Of a stretch of DNA of 64,000 bases, positions 12,339-23,292 are shown one piece after another. Source of the stretch: Chenopodium formosanum (taxonomy: Eukaryota > Streptophyta > Magnoliopsida > Caryophyllales > Amaranthaceae); contig CM044877.1 in assembly GCA_024500155.1 (NCBI GenBank), positions 75,162,001 to 75,226,000 of the forward strand, written 5' to 3'. The translations under genes and the position numbers were made by a program. Under the pieces are notes generated by a model. The model was not told where the DNA came from and made no database searches. It was given only the letters and a program-made list of their open reading frames with translations. Each line of letters opens with the position of its first letter. Positions within the stretch are counted from its first letter, which is position 1.

Positions 12339-14432
12339 GTGGTGTTCACGGAAGAAGACGCTAGGGGTATCGTATTTCCACATGATGACCCGTTGGTACT
12401 CATTACGAAGATTAACGGAGCAGATGTTAAGAGAGTCCTAGTGGACGGAGGCAGTTCTGCGAACGTCTTGTTTATGAAAGCGTTCAACGAAATGATGATT
12501 GGAAGGCAATATCTGACGCAGGTGTCTTACCCAGTTATCGGGTTTAATGGGTCGACAGTGAGACCAGAAGGAAGCATAGTCTTACCTGTGCGATTGGGTG
12601 ATGGGCCGACTGCAAGGGATGTAATGGCGGAGTTTCTGGTGGTCAATGTCCCATCAGCTTATAATGCAATTATCGGCAGACCGATAATACATGATGTACA
12701 AGCGGTTGTGTCAACGTACCATCTGACCATAGCCTATGTGTCAAATTTAGGAGCCGTAGAAAAGGTTCATGGAGGGCAAGTTATGGCGAAATCATGTTAT
12801 TTAACGGCTTTGAAAAATCCGGTTGGAGATGGATCAGTACCGAGTAATCCTAAAAAGGAGCTAGAACCCACAGTACGTGATTTATCCATGGGGAACTTTG
12901 ATACAAGGCCGGAATCAGCTCGGAGGCCGTTACCGGGAGGAGAAACGGTGCAGGTTAAGTTGCAGCCGGGTGATTCCAGCAGAACGGTTAGAGTTGGAGT
13001 TGATATGGATGTGGACATGAGGTGCAATTTGATAAGCCTGTTGCGCGAAAATGCTGATGTCTTTTCTTTCTCGGCGAGTGAAATGCCAGGAATACACCTA
13101 GGGGTGATGGAGCACAAATTAAATGTTAATAGGGGGTTCAGGCCGGTAAGGCAGAAAAAGTGTAACTTCTCTACTGAGAAGATAGAGGCTATACAGGCTG
13201 AAGTTAACATGCTCCTAGCGGCTGGTTTTATTGAACCTTGCACATATCCGGAGTGGTTGGCGAATGTTGTCATGGTTAGGAAGCCGACGGGAAAATGGCG
13301 GATGTGTGTCAACTTTACCGACTTGAATAGGGCATGTCCAAAGGATTGTTATCCATTACCCCGGATAGATAGACTGGTGGATTCCACTTCTGGTCATGAG
13401 ATGCTCAGCTTTTTAGATGCGTTTTCGGGGTATCATCAGGTCAGCCTTCACAAAGCCGACAGACCAAAGACGGCCTTTATAACGGATGCAGGGGTATATT
13501 GCTACAAAGCCATGCCGTTTGGGTTAAAAAATGCTGGGGCGACATATCAGAAGTTAGTTGACAAGATTTTTGAGGAGCAAAAGGGCCGGAATATGGAGGT
13601 GTATGTGGATGACACGATTGTTAAAAGCAAAGAAAAGAAGGATCACATAGCCGATTTGAAGGAGACATTTGAGACATTGCGGAAGTATCAAATGAAGTTG
13701 AACCCAGAGAAATGTGTCTTTGGTGTTCGGTCAGGAAAGTTTCTGGGTTTTATGGTTAGCGAGCGGGGTATAGATGCTAATCCTGATAAGGTGAATGCAG
13801 TCCTCGAGATGAAGCAACCAAAAACAATCCGGGATATTCAAAGGTTAACTGGAAGGATGGCAGGGTTAACTCGGTTTATCAGTAAATCAGCTGACAAGGC
13901 ACTTCCGTTCTTTGTAACTTTGAGGCAGAATAAGGCGTTTCAGTGGGGAAAAGAGCAAAAAGATGCTCTAGAAGTGGTAAGGAATCATTTAAGATCTCTT
14001 CCAACAATGACAAGGCCGGAAAAAGGGGAGCTGCTGCAATTGTACATTTCGGCTTCCCCAAAGACGATAGCTGCAGTATTGCTGGTGGAAAGAAAGAAGA
14101 TGCAAATGCCGGTATACTTTGTCAGTCATGTTCTGAGTGCAACCGAAAGAAGGTACCCGGTAATAGAAAAAATGGCATTAGCAGTAGTCGTAGCGGCTAG
14201 GAAATTGAGGCCGTATTTTGATTCACATCCAGTAGATGTCCTGACAAACCATCCACTTGAGAAATCACTGCACAAAATGGATACATCAGGCCGACTGCTG
14301 AAGTGGGCTGTAGAGCTATCAGAGTACGAGATAAATTATAAGCCAAGAGTGTCAATAAAAGCGCAGGCCTTATCGGACTTTATAGTGGAAACTACCTACA
14401 ATGATGAGGAAGAGGAATTAGGAACTTGGTAG
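12339..14432 (+). pseudogene. Tat-element pol: protease, reverse transcriptase, RNase H
   Basis: Open for 697 codons in the same frame as gag. Aspartic protease signature LVDGGSSANVLF (Asp at residue 36). Reverse transcriptase with RMCVNFTDLNRACPKDCYPLPRID, LDAFSGYHQV, the MPFGLKNAGATYQ motif and catalytic YVDD (residues 422-425, nt 13602-13613). This is followed by the connection/RNase H remnant (YFVSHVLSATERRYPVIEKMALAVV, LLKWAVELSEYEI). The core residues look intact, so the RT itself may still fold. It ends at TAG 14430, followed by a 200-bp AT-rich spacer before the second RNase H. Confidence 0.88.
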
Positions 14433-14630
14433 GTTTCAATAGTTTATAATCCTATGCTTATGATGTATTTTGTAAAATGTTAAATATAATGTTTAAGTAT
14501 TTAATATAAAGGATGTTAAATATAAGCATAAATATAAAGGTTTCAACAGTTATAATGTTTAGTATAAACATAAATATAAGGGTTGAATGTTTAAAATACC
14601 GAAATATTACATATATAATGTTAGTTTACA
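14433..14630. other. AT-rich spacer between the two RNase H domains
   Basis: About 200 bp made of near-repeats of ATGTTTAATATAAA/CATAAATATAAGG, with no coding potential. It sits exactly at the junction between the retroviral-type and archaeal-type RNase H domains. A GGTAGGT donor-like site (14428) and GTGGCAGG acceptor-like site (14638) flank it, but splicing between them would not keep frame, so intron status is unproven. Confidence 0.5.
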
Positions 14631-16346
14631 ATGTGGCAGGTATCAGTAGATGGATCCGCAACATCAACTGGTTCAGGGGCAGGAATAGTCATAACAGCCC
14701 CAGATCAGAAAACTTTTGAGTACGCGATCAAATTTAAGTTTAAAGCCACCAATAATGAGGCTGAATATGAGGCAGCCATAGCAGGGATCCAATTGTCAAT
14801 AGCAGCTGAAGGAAAGAGAATAATTTTGATCACTGATTCTCAACTGGTATCCAACCAGTATTCAGGAGAATATGAAGCAAGGGAGCCGACAATGGTGAAA
14901 TATACTGAAAAAATGAAGTAGTTGACGGCACAGTTGCAACATTTTGAAATCAGACTAGTGCCAAGAACTCAGAATATGCAAGCTGATGCTTTAGCAAGAC
15001 TGGCATCTTCAAGTTTCAATGACCTGGAAAGAACAGTTATGGTTGAAATTTTACAGCAAAAAAGCATAGAGGAGAAATCGGAGGTATGCTGTGTTGATAA
15101 CAGCAAACAGTGGTTTGACAAGATATTAGCATACTTACTCTACGGAGTTCTACCTCCAAATAAGGAGGAGTCAAGAAAATTGCGTAAAGACAGCGTATGG
15201 TTCATAATGTATCAAGGCCAGCTATACAAGAGAGGATTTTCGTTGCCATTACAAAGGTGCATAACAGATCTAGAATCTATAAAATTAATCGAGGAAGTAC
15301 ACGAAGGCACCTGCGGGAATCATCTCGGTGCAAGAGCGTTGTCCCGGGAAGCGATGAGAAGGGGATACTACAGGCCAACAATGAATGAAGACGTCGTTAA
15401 GTATGTGAAGAAATGTGTAAAATGTCAGAAATTTGCACCCGCTATTAATTTGCCATCCAACGATCTAACACCCATACTTAATCCAGTTCCTTTTGCACAA
15501 TGGGGAATGGATATAGTAGGACCGTTTCCTTCAGCAACGGGTGGAAGGAGATTTCTCATAGTAGGAGGGGATTATTTTACAAAATGGATAGAGGCGGACC
15601 CAGTGGCAAATATAACAGCGTCGGAAGTGAAAAAATTCATCTGGAAAAATATTTTCACGAGATTTGGGTTGCCTATGGCGATGGTTTTTTATCACAGAAC
15701 TCAGTTTGACTGTAAGCCGGTGAAGGACTTGTTGTCCATGTATAAAGTGAAATTTGCATACGCGGCAGTCTGTCACCCGCAATCAAACGGGCAAGCAGAA
15801 TCGGCAAATAAACAAATAATAGCGGCGATCAAAAAGAAAATAGAGGATGCAAAGGGTTTAGGGGCCGATTTAATACCGGAAATTTTGTGGGCAAATAGAA
15901 CTACAGCAAAAGAAGCAATAGGAGAATCGCCATTCAACTTAGTGTTTGGAATAGAGGCAGTGGTACCGGCAGAAATAGGGTTGCCAACTTTCAGAATTCA
16001 ACATTACTGTGAGGATCAAAATGATCTGCTTCTGCGACAACAGTTGGATTTTCTCCCTGAAATACGTGAGAAAGCGGCAGTCAGATCAGCCGCCTTCCAA
16101 GATAGAATGTCAAGGGCTTATAACAAAAGAGTCGCTTATCGACCGTTAAATAAGGGAGATCTAGTGCTGCGACGAACATCGGCCACAGGGAAAGGAAATG
16201 AAGATGGAAAGTTAACAGCTAATTGGGAAGGACCATACCGAATAAGGGATATGGTGATGCAAGGATCGTTTTATTTAGAAACAATAGATGGAAAACCGTT
16301 GAAGAATGTATGGAATACTGCGGTATTAAAAAAGTATTATGTATAA
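14631..16346 (+). pseudogene. Tat-element archaeal-type RNase H and integrase
   Basis: Starts with the second RNase H: VDGSATSTGSGAGIVI, ATNNEAEYEAAIAGI, ITDSQLVSNQ, and DALARLASS after an in-frame TAG at 14919. Integrase follows with an HHCC zinc domain (HEGTCGNHLGARAL...CVKCQ), core WGMDIVGPFP (first Asp) and NGQAESANK (Glu), and a C-terminal GPYRIRDM...GSFYLE segment. The expected second catalytic Asp (normally S/T-D-N-G-T-Q-F) reads FYHRTQF near 15695, so strand transfer should be dead. It ends with TAA at 16344. Confidence 0.87.
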
Positions 16347-16962
16347 GTTAAATGAAATTTTGAATCAATAACGGCAATAATTACATTGGGAATACATGTG
16401 TTTTATTGTAAATTCTACCGATTGAAAAGGCATCCTCTACTTAACAATACATCGTTAAGTAGGACGGACAGCTAAAAACCACTTCCGTGAAGGTAATAAA
16501 AACGCAACCTGATCAGTTGTAGTCATTACCCCACGAGGTTGCTGGTTCAAAATATAATTCCGGTAAAATCAAATCGAGTATACACCGACAAGAGGTGTAG
16601 CTCTGATAATGATAACCGAGAGGGAGCTTGTCTGACTAAATTAGTGTAGCAAGCGACCGGTATTATGCTCTGAATCAGTAACATGAAATATAATAGTGCA
16701 TATGACTGTACAACAAGCATATGCACTAGGGGGGCAAGAAGTGTAGCAAGAAGTATAGAAAAGGCTTAATTTAATAAGCACCTGCTTCAAATTATCTTTT
16801 GTCTTAACTTTTATCTTACTGACGAGATGGATATACAAATGGGAATAAAAGGTTGAGCTCAGAATGTTAAAATAAGGGCGTTAAGACAAGTAGAGTAATA
16901 ATATAAAGTTCATAAGTTATCGGTAATACAAAACGTTGGCAATTATAAAAATAGCGTAAGTT

Positions 16963-17013
<51 letters not shown>

Positions 17014-17204
17014 GCGATTAAATGTTGGAAATAGTACGAGAACAATCGACAGGCACCACCACAAAAAGGGCATATGCCGATAAAGCAGCTTTAATATACA
17101 AAAATAGTTTGATAAAAACGAAAAGGAAACACTTCAAACTAAGACCGATAAGGTCCAACAACACAAGACCCACAAGAAGATGTCGGTGATGACTGCCTGC
17201 CCCT
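16347..17204. other. spacer between integrase and the antisense gene
   Basis: No coding motif. It contains an inverted pair around 16437-16475 (CTACTTAACAATACATCGTTAAGTAG), a 38-bp A-rich tract (16967-17005), and the presumed 3' flank of the antisense gene. It is the likely zone where sense pol and antisense transcripts converge. Confidence 0.6.
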
Positions 17205-20200
17205 TTAAGATTGTTTATTACCAAACGTTGTTGGGGAGTCCAAAATGCTAGGATCTTTCAAGCCTTCATCAGCGCTTGGCTCTGCGTTGAAAAGATCCTC
17301 TTCAGCAAATTCCTGTTGTTCAAAGCCGGAAGGAATCTTGAAGGCTTCATCATCAAAGGCTTTCTCAACCTTAGCCCAGTCTTCCTTTTTCCAACCGGCG
17401 GCTTGGGCAATGCATCTCTGCGCGGCTGTCCAACCGCCATCAAAGCGATCTTGCAACCGTGTGCAAAATTCTTTGGAAGCCAAGTAGCGACCGACAGCTC
17501 TTTGCCGAATACCGGGCTTGTCAGCCTCCATTTTCTGAACCTTCTCTTCAAGATTTTGAATTTTTACCTTAGAATCGCTGAGGTCTTTCTCAAGTACAGG
17601 AAGACGCTCAAGAGCAAGGTTCTTTTCGGCGATTTGGTTCTTCAGCTTTTGAACCTCCTTCTCAAGTCCTTTAACCTTGCCAGCTTTGTCCTTCAGAGAC
17701 GCCAACTCCGAGTCATCTTTCTTTTTTGCCTCTTTCAGTAAATTTAAAGCCTTGTCAGCATTGTCTAAGGCAGTTTGTAAGGCATTCTGGTTGGCAGAAG
17801 ACTAATGATGTTGCTCCTGATAGTAGCGGTACATCTCAACTAGTTCCGTACCAGACATAATGGCCTACGCATAAAAGTTGTCTCAGTATAGGAACACAAT
17901 ACAGTAAAATAAATAAGAAAAAATAATAACAAAAATAATAATAAACTCGTAGCCGAGTTATAACAATTTTGCCCATACAGATAAAGTATCGTGGTAAAAG
18001 CAAAACAAATGAGTACCTTCATCATATTATGCATATTAACAGCAGCAAGGGGACCGATTTCTCCCACCGGTCTGTCCAGGGGAGGAGCCAAGTTGCATAA
18101 CAGCCGATATCCGAGATTACCACCTTGCATCGGATCATCGGTATATAGAGATTCATTCCGGTACACGTCGAGGTTTGGCTGCCATCGATCCCCAGAATGG
18201 CCGGGGGGGACAGAGAACCCTCTCAGAATAACTTCAGGAAACCTCCCTTCTGGGCGCTCGATCCATTCCTGAGACCGATAAACGAACCCAGGAATGCTGG
18301 TATCAGATCCACCAGCCGTAATGGGAATGTTTGGAACAGCTGGTAGAACTATCCCGGTAGGTTGCGGCGGGGGAGATTCAGAAGTTCGAGTGAGATCTTC
18401 AATTTCCACCCTCTCAGTCATCTTTTTGGCAATTGGTTCAGTTTGAACCACTGTCTTGTCTTCAACAACAGAAGAAGGCTTGGAAGGCTGAGAGGAGCGT
18501 GTGGTCTTATTGTCATCTGCCCTGGATTTCTTCTCAGCCTGGGTGTCAGATACCCTGGTGTTCGCTGCTGCGACATTACCACCTCGACGATTTCTCAAAG
18601 TGGACAGTTTTCTCTTCTTTGACTGATCATCAGCCATCTTTTCAGCTTTTCTCTTTGGATTGACTGGAGAGGCGCGACTGCAATATGAGGCAAGTGTGTC
18701 GTAACTAGAGTTAGGAGTTCTAGGACACCTCCGAATAACCCTTTTGCCGTCAGCTGACAATCCAAGCTGCTTATTATCTAGCTTGTCAACACCTGTTGCA
18801 CGTATAAAGGGGGGTTAAGGTCAAGATAAAGTTGATGTTGTGTAGATAAAAGACAGCACAAAATCAGATCATAAACATAATTACAAATAAGGGGTTAGTA
18901 CCATAACAGTCAGTCTAGCACAGACCGACATGTGACAATGGGGCATTGCCGAGAATGTATCCCACATTAGGAACCCACACCTTTGGAGCAAGACGAGGTC
19001 TACCTTCATCATCTTGGGATTCAATAATGTCAAAATAATTGACAGCCCTAAGTTCATGGCAGCCGAGTTCCCTCTCAGGAATAGTATCAAATCGAGGATG
19101 TGGCCGATAAAAAGTTCTCCGAATAGGGTAATCATCGGGAACAGATAAAAAGAAAAACTTGTCTTGCCACCCTTTACAGCTAGATAGCTTAGGGTGAACG
19201 GTATATTTTCTAGAAGTAGTGTACAAAGACCACCAACCCTCAAATTGGCCATCTCTTTTCAGGGTCATCAGCTTCCGGAAAGCGTTAAGAGTTAGGGGAA
19301 AATTTCTATATTGCAAAACCCACACAAGAGCAATTACAGCACGAATTGTGGGAGGGGTTAACTGAACTAAGCAGACATTCCAAGCTTTTAAAACTTTTTC
19401 TACAAATGGGTGAAGAGGAAATCGTAAACCAAAATCAAAATGCTTAGCGTAGACGGCAACATGACCAGCAGGGCAATCAAGAACAGAAGATCCTGCGGCC
19501 GGAAGATAAAGGTCATAACTGTTAGGAAGGTTATAAAATCGCTTGGCACGACAGCAGTAATCTTTCTCTGTTGCAGTTTTTCGGAATTTCTCGCTTATTT
19601 TAGCCTTCCCTACTTTACTATTCCTCGGCAAGACAAGAGGTTGCCGAAAATTATTGTCATCGATCTCAGAGTTGTACTCTTCATCCAGTCTCTCCTCTTG
19701 AATTATTTCTGCGGTTAAGTCAATGACGTTGTCCCTACTCTCGTCGTCAGAGTTGTCGTCATCTTCAACCGAGTTTATTGCGGATTCATGAATGGGAGAT
19801 GTTTGATCTTCAAGCCGAGATGGGGGACCCTCTTCTCTGTCGGAATCAGAAAAACTAGGACTTACCACCTGACCTTGCCCAGGTTTTTTACTTGATTCAG
19901 CAGCTTCTCTGGCTGCAACCTCAGGTTGGTAACTTGTTTGCTTCATTCTCGGCATAAATGTGGTATTTACACCAATATTCCCAACGTTAGAACCGTATTG
20001 GTCGAACCGCGTGTTATCAAAACTCCTCAGATGATAACGGACGTTCACTGGTTCGATATCAAGAATTTCTGTACCCTCCGGAATACAGGGGTTAACAGGG
20101 CGAGTAGCCTTCTCACAGTCGGCTAGTAATTTGTGACGGTAAAAGGCTTTCTTTTGCTCTTCTGGAGATAACGGCTGAAATGGATCGTCAATATTGTCAG

Positions 20201-20420
20201 ACAGGGAAGAAGCAGTCCCTCCAGAACGGCCGAGGTCTTTACCCAACGATTGTCTAATAAGACGACGCCTAACAGTGCTTAGGGAAGGGAGTTCTTCCTC
20301 AATACTACTATTGGACATCTAAAATCCTAAACTTAAAGAAGAGGGAGATATAAAAAGTCGAATTATTAAGCATGCAAATCCTTTTCTAATAAAAATTATG
20401 ATTAAAATTATGAAAATACC
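17205..20420 (-). pseudogene. antisense spliced gene of the Tat element (gypsy-type transposon ORF)
   Basis: Transcribed opposite to pol. A 5'UTR intron (donor AAG^GTATTT at 20420/20419, acceptor TTTTAG just before the ATG at 20318) precedes coding exon 1 (20318 to about 18926). Exon 2 is 18792-18017 (donor AAG^GTACTC) and exon 3 is 17864-17205. Exon 1 carries an acidic linker and, at residues 285-400, the 'putative gypsy type transposon' domain (AGHVAVYAKHFDFGLRFPLHPFVEKVL, QLTPPTIRAVIAL, GWWSLY). Exon 2 is basic and S/T-rich (KKRKLS). Exon 3 is a coiled coil of about 70 residues followed by GWTAAQRCIAQAAGWKKEDW. Phases agree if exon 1 ends with the donor G^GTCTGT, which is weak. One in-frame TAG (17804-17802) interrupts exon 3. 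The function of this family is unknown, and it has no similarity to gag-pol. Confidence 0.8.
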
Positions 20421-20790
20421 TTAAAGCTATTCGCCCAGAGTGCAGAACTTCAAGTTGCGCTTCTAAATAACAGGTAGACAAGTAAGCGTAGGCTTGCTAT
20501 GACGACGAAGGAGATGAAGATGGAAGCCCTTTTCCTGAAATCTCAGTTGTATAAACCGACTTTTCGTTTTTTAAAAATAAAAGGGGGTTTTTTGGATGTG
20601 AAAAATAATAAGCAAATTTTGTAAAAAGGAAGAAACTGATGTGACGTTTGAGTCAGATATCCAATGGTTAGGATAATTTGGTGAATTTAAATATAAGTCG
20701 ATAGATCAGCGACACGTGTCCTACCCCATACCACATTTCCCGCTTAAAACCTAGCAAATGATTCATCTCCTAAACGACAGCGTTTTACCA
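20421..20790 (-). promoter_or_regulatory. putative promoter and 5'UTR of the antisense gene
   Basis: On the minus strand this region holds a palindromic G-box core GACACGTGTC (20711-20720) and a TATA-like TTATATTTAAA (about 20686-20696), then a CT-rich leader leading to the 5'UTR donor at 20420. The order and spacing fit a plant RNA polymerase II promoter, but no transcript evidence is available. Confidence 0.5.
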
Positions 20791-21240
20791 TTTAGTTTAT
20801 TTAAGTAGACCTTGTGTCCTATCGGCACATAAGGTCACTTGGGGGGAAAACGGAGTTTTTCGCTCCCATTTAGTTTATTTTAAGTAGACCTTGTGTCCTA
20901 TCGGCACAGAAGGTCACTTGGGGGGAAAACGGAGTTTTTCGCTCCCATTTAGTTTATTTAAGTAGACCTTGTGTCCTATCGGCACACAAGGTCACTTGGG
21001 GGGAAAATGGAGTTTTTCGCTCCCATTTAGTTTATTTAAGTAGACCTTGTGTCCTATCGGCACATAAGGTCACTTGGGGGGAAAACGGAGTTTTTCGCTC
21101 CCATTTAGTTTATTTAAGTAGACCTTGTGTCCTATCGGCACACAAGGTCACTTGGGGGGGAAAACGGAGTTTTTCGCTCCCATTTAGTTTTTTGTTTATT
21201 TTACGTACACCTTGTGTCCTATCGGTATACACGGTCATTT
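20791..21240 (+). repeat. 78-bp tandem repeat array, about 5.5 copies
   Basis: Units begin TTTAGTTTATTTAAGTAGACC at 20791, 20869, 20948, 21026 and 21104, with a diverged copy from 21183 (spacings 78-79). Each carries an inverted repeat ACCTTGTGT...ACACAAGGT (perfect in two copies, one mismatch in others) around CCTATCGGC, followed by CACTTGGGGGG and AAAACGGAG. CACTTGGGGGG matches the real polypurine tract at 21410-21420, just before the 3' LTR. Confidence 0.95.
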
Positions 21241-21408
21241 GTAAAACGACCACGAAACTTACAGTAAATATTATAGTAGATACACTTAACAGAGTGCAAG
21301 AAACATAGTACTAAACTAAACTGATAAATCACATAATTTTATACTATGAAAACAAAGTACAAATCTAGCATCATGTAAAGTGAGAACGTCGATCAATAAT
21401 CTAACGTC

Positions 21409-21427
21409 CTCACTTGGGGGGGCTAGT
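21409..21427 (+). other. polypurine tract of the Tat element
   Basis: TCACTTGGGGGGGCTAGT lies directly before the 3' LTR start (TGTATGGG, 21428). It is the expected plus-strand primer site. Confidence 0.75.
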
Positions 21428-21891
21428 TGTATGGGAGGATATATAACGATGGCTGATATCATCTAAAAAGGAAAGATATCGGCCAGGGAAGGGTTGATAA
21501 GCTATAAAAAGCAGATATATCGGCCATATCGGACCCTACAGTACTTGGCACGTGGCAGTCTTTTTGTTGACACTTGGCGAGAAAAGCCTTGCATGCCTTG
21601 TAGCCACCTGTCATGAAGCTTATTATAAATAGTAGGTTAAGCTTCATTAAATGGTAAGCATTAATTACTCTCTCTCTCTCTATCTCTCTCTCTCTCTCTA
21701 TCTCTCTATCTTTCTCTCTCTTCTTTCTCTCTCTTACTTATCATCTCATAAACACTTTCTAACTTTATCATCGGAGTGGTTTTCCCCGGACCACCCCGGG
21801 GTTAGCTGACTTCTGTTCATTGTGTAGGTTCTCAGCTTGCCGATAGAAGTATCAGGATCTTAGGTTCGGGTTGTCGGATCATACAGAAACA
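21428..21891 (+). repeat. 3' LTR of the Tat element
   Basis: 464 bp, nearly identical to 10188-10633. It has the same TATAAATAG box and ends CAGAAACA before the duplicated AAAGT. The 18 extra bases are all in the CT/ATCT microsatellite (21668-21715). The nine substitutions relative to the 5' LTR are all transitions. Confidence 0.95.
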
Positions 21892-22991
21892 AAAGTGTTA
21901 CACCTTTCTGATAATTCCATTACTTTTAGTAGGGATGTTGTGTTTCATGAACAATATTTCCCTTTCCACATAACTTCCAATACTTCAGAACAGCCTTTCC
22001 AATTTTTTACTCCCACACAAAACATCTCACTCATCTTCATTGATTCTTTTATTGAAATATGTCCTGTTCCCACACAACCTATCCCAATGTCATCTGTTCT
22101 AAACCCTACACATCCAATCCTTCAGTCTGGTCCTGTTATCCCAGACCCCTCATCAAACTTTGAAACATCATTTACATCCTTACCTTTTCAGAACACTACT
22201 CTTAACATTGTTCAAGACATCACAAATTACACATCTGAGTAACCAGAACCCTTGCCTCCTAGACCTAAAAAACCACCATCTTGGATGGGTGATTATTTGT
22301 GTCATGTTGCTGTTAAAAAGTTCACAACCACACACTGGTGCAACCTTGTTAAGTTCAACAAGACTACAACAGGTCACAAAGTTTTTGTTGCTTCCTGTTC
22401 TGCTATGATAGAACCTAAATCTTATATTCAAGCCAAATATGATCCCAATTGGGTAACTGCAATGCAAAAGGAGTTGGATGCAAACAGGTATCAAGGCAGT
22501 GGTTTGAAAAATTGCATGAGGAATTGAAAAGGCAAGGTTTCTTTTAGTCTAAAAGTGATGCTTCTCTGTTTGTGAAAAAAAGTGACAGCAAAATCATAAT
22601 AGCTGTCATTTTTGTGGATGACATCATTCTTACTGGTAATGATAGTCATACAATTCAGTGCCTCAAGCACCATCTACATGATACATTCAGTATCAAAGAT
22701 TTGGGGAAGCTTAGCTATTTTTTGGGCATAGAGCTGGGTTGGATATCAAGATGATGGCATAGTTCTCACTCAGAAAAAAATTCACCAAGGAGCTTCTCTC
22801 TAACTGTGTTTTGTCCACTTTCAAACCTGTAGTCACTTCCTTGCCTGTGAATTTAAAACTCCATGCTACTGAAGGTTCTCCTCTCCCTGATCCTTCTTTA
22901 TAGAGAAGTTTAGTTAGTAAACTGAATTTTTTAACCAATACAAGGCCAGATTAGTCGTACACTTTCCTAACACTCAGTTAGTTTATGCAAA
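21892..22991 (+). pseudogene. Copia-A post-integrase region and reverse-transcriptase remnant
   Basis: Resumes with KVLHLSDNSITFSRDVVFHE, typical of the copia integrase C-terminus. A Pro/Ser-rich linker and the RT start (KPKSYIQAKYDPNWVTAMQKELDAN analogue) follow. Near 22490 the sequence jumps to the RT C-terminal part, so most of the palm is deleted. The catalytic VDD survives at about 22614 (FVDDIILTGND), followed by LGKLSYFLGIE. Stops at 22240 and 22548 and frameshifts are present. It is cut at QFMQ by the hAT MITE. Confidence 0.78.
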
Positions 22992-23292
22992 ACTGGAACT
23001 GATCACACTGAGCCCGGCCCGACCCGGGTCGATTTTAGGTGGGTTTTAGGCTGAATTTTCCAGCCCGACCCGATTTTTTAAAAGATTGGACGGGTTTGGA
23101 AATGTATTTTTTGCATTTTTAGTTGTTTTTTTTTTTGCCCGACCCAAAATTGGCCTGAAAAGCCCGTATGGCCCGACTAGTTTGGGCGGGTTTGGGCACA
23201 CGTTTTCCGGCCCGAAGCTTGGCCCGACCCAACCCGGCCCGATAAATGGGCAGATTTTTTTACCTCGGCCCGGCCCGCCCATTGATCACCTC
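22992..23292. mobile_element. hAT MITE, 301 bp, TSD TATGCAAA
   Basis: Perfect 8-bp target duplications TATGCAAA at 22984-22991 and 23293-23300. The imperfect terminal inverted repeats both contain TGATCA(C) close to the ends, followed by GGCCCGACCC-type subterminal motifs. It is much more GC-rich than its surroundings and encodes nothing. Confidence 0.85.

Larger units (their letters stand above)
10188..21891 (+). mobile_element. Ty3/gypsy retrotransposon, Tat lineage (Retand-like), 11.7 kb
   Basis: Complete element with 446-bp and 464-bp LTRs and a 5-bp target duplication AAAGT (10183-10187, 21892-21896). It has a PBS-like TTGGCGCTAGAAGG after the 5' LTR, gag-pol on the plus strand, a second RNase H before integrase, and an antisense spliced gene between pol and the 3' LTR. 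The extra archaeal-type RNase H and the antisense gypsy-type ORF are known hallmarks of the Tat lineage. The LTRs differ by nine transitions, no transversions, and one 18-bp CT-microsatellite length change, so insertion is fairly recent. Stops in gag-pol mean this copy needs help in trans. Confidence 0.93.

Noticed and set aside
13943..14200. Alternative-frame and opposite-strand frames in the gypsy pol
   Set aside because: Shadows of the conserved RT/RNase H frame, with no independent motif.
18881..19252. Overlapping minus frame crossing the end of antisense exon 1
   Set aside because: It lacks the gypsy-type domain; the exon phases fit the other frame.
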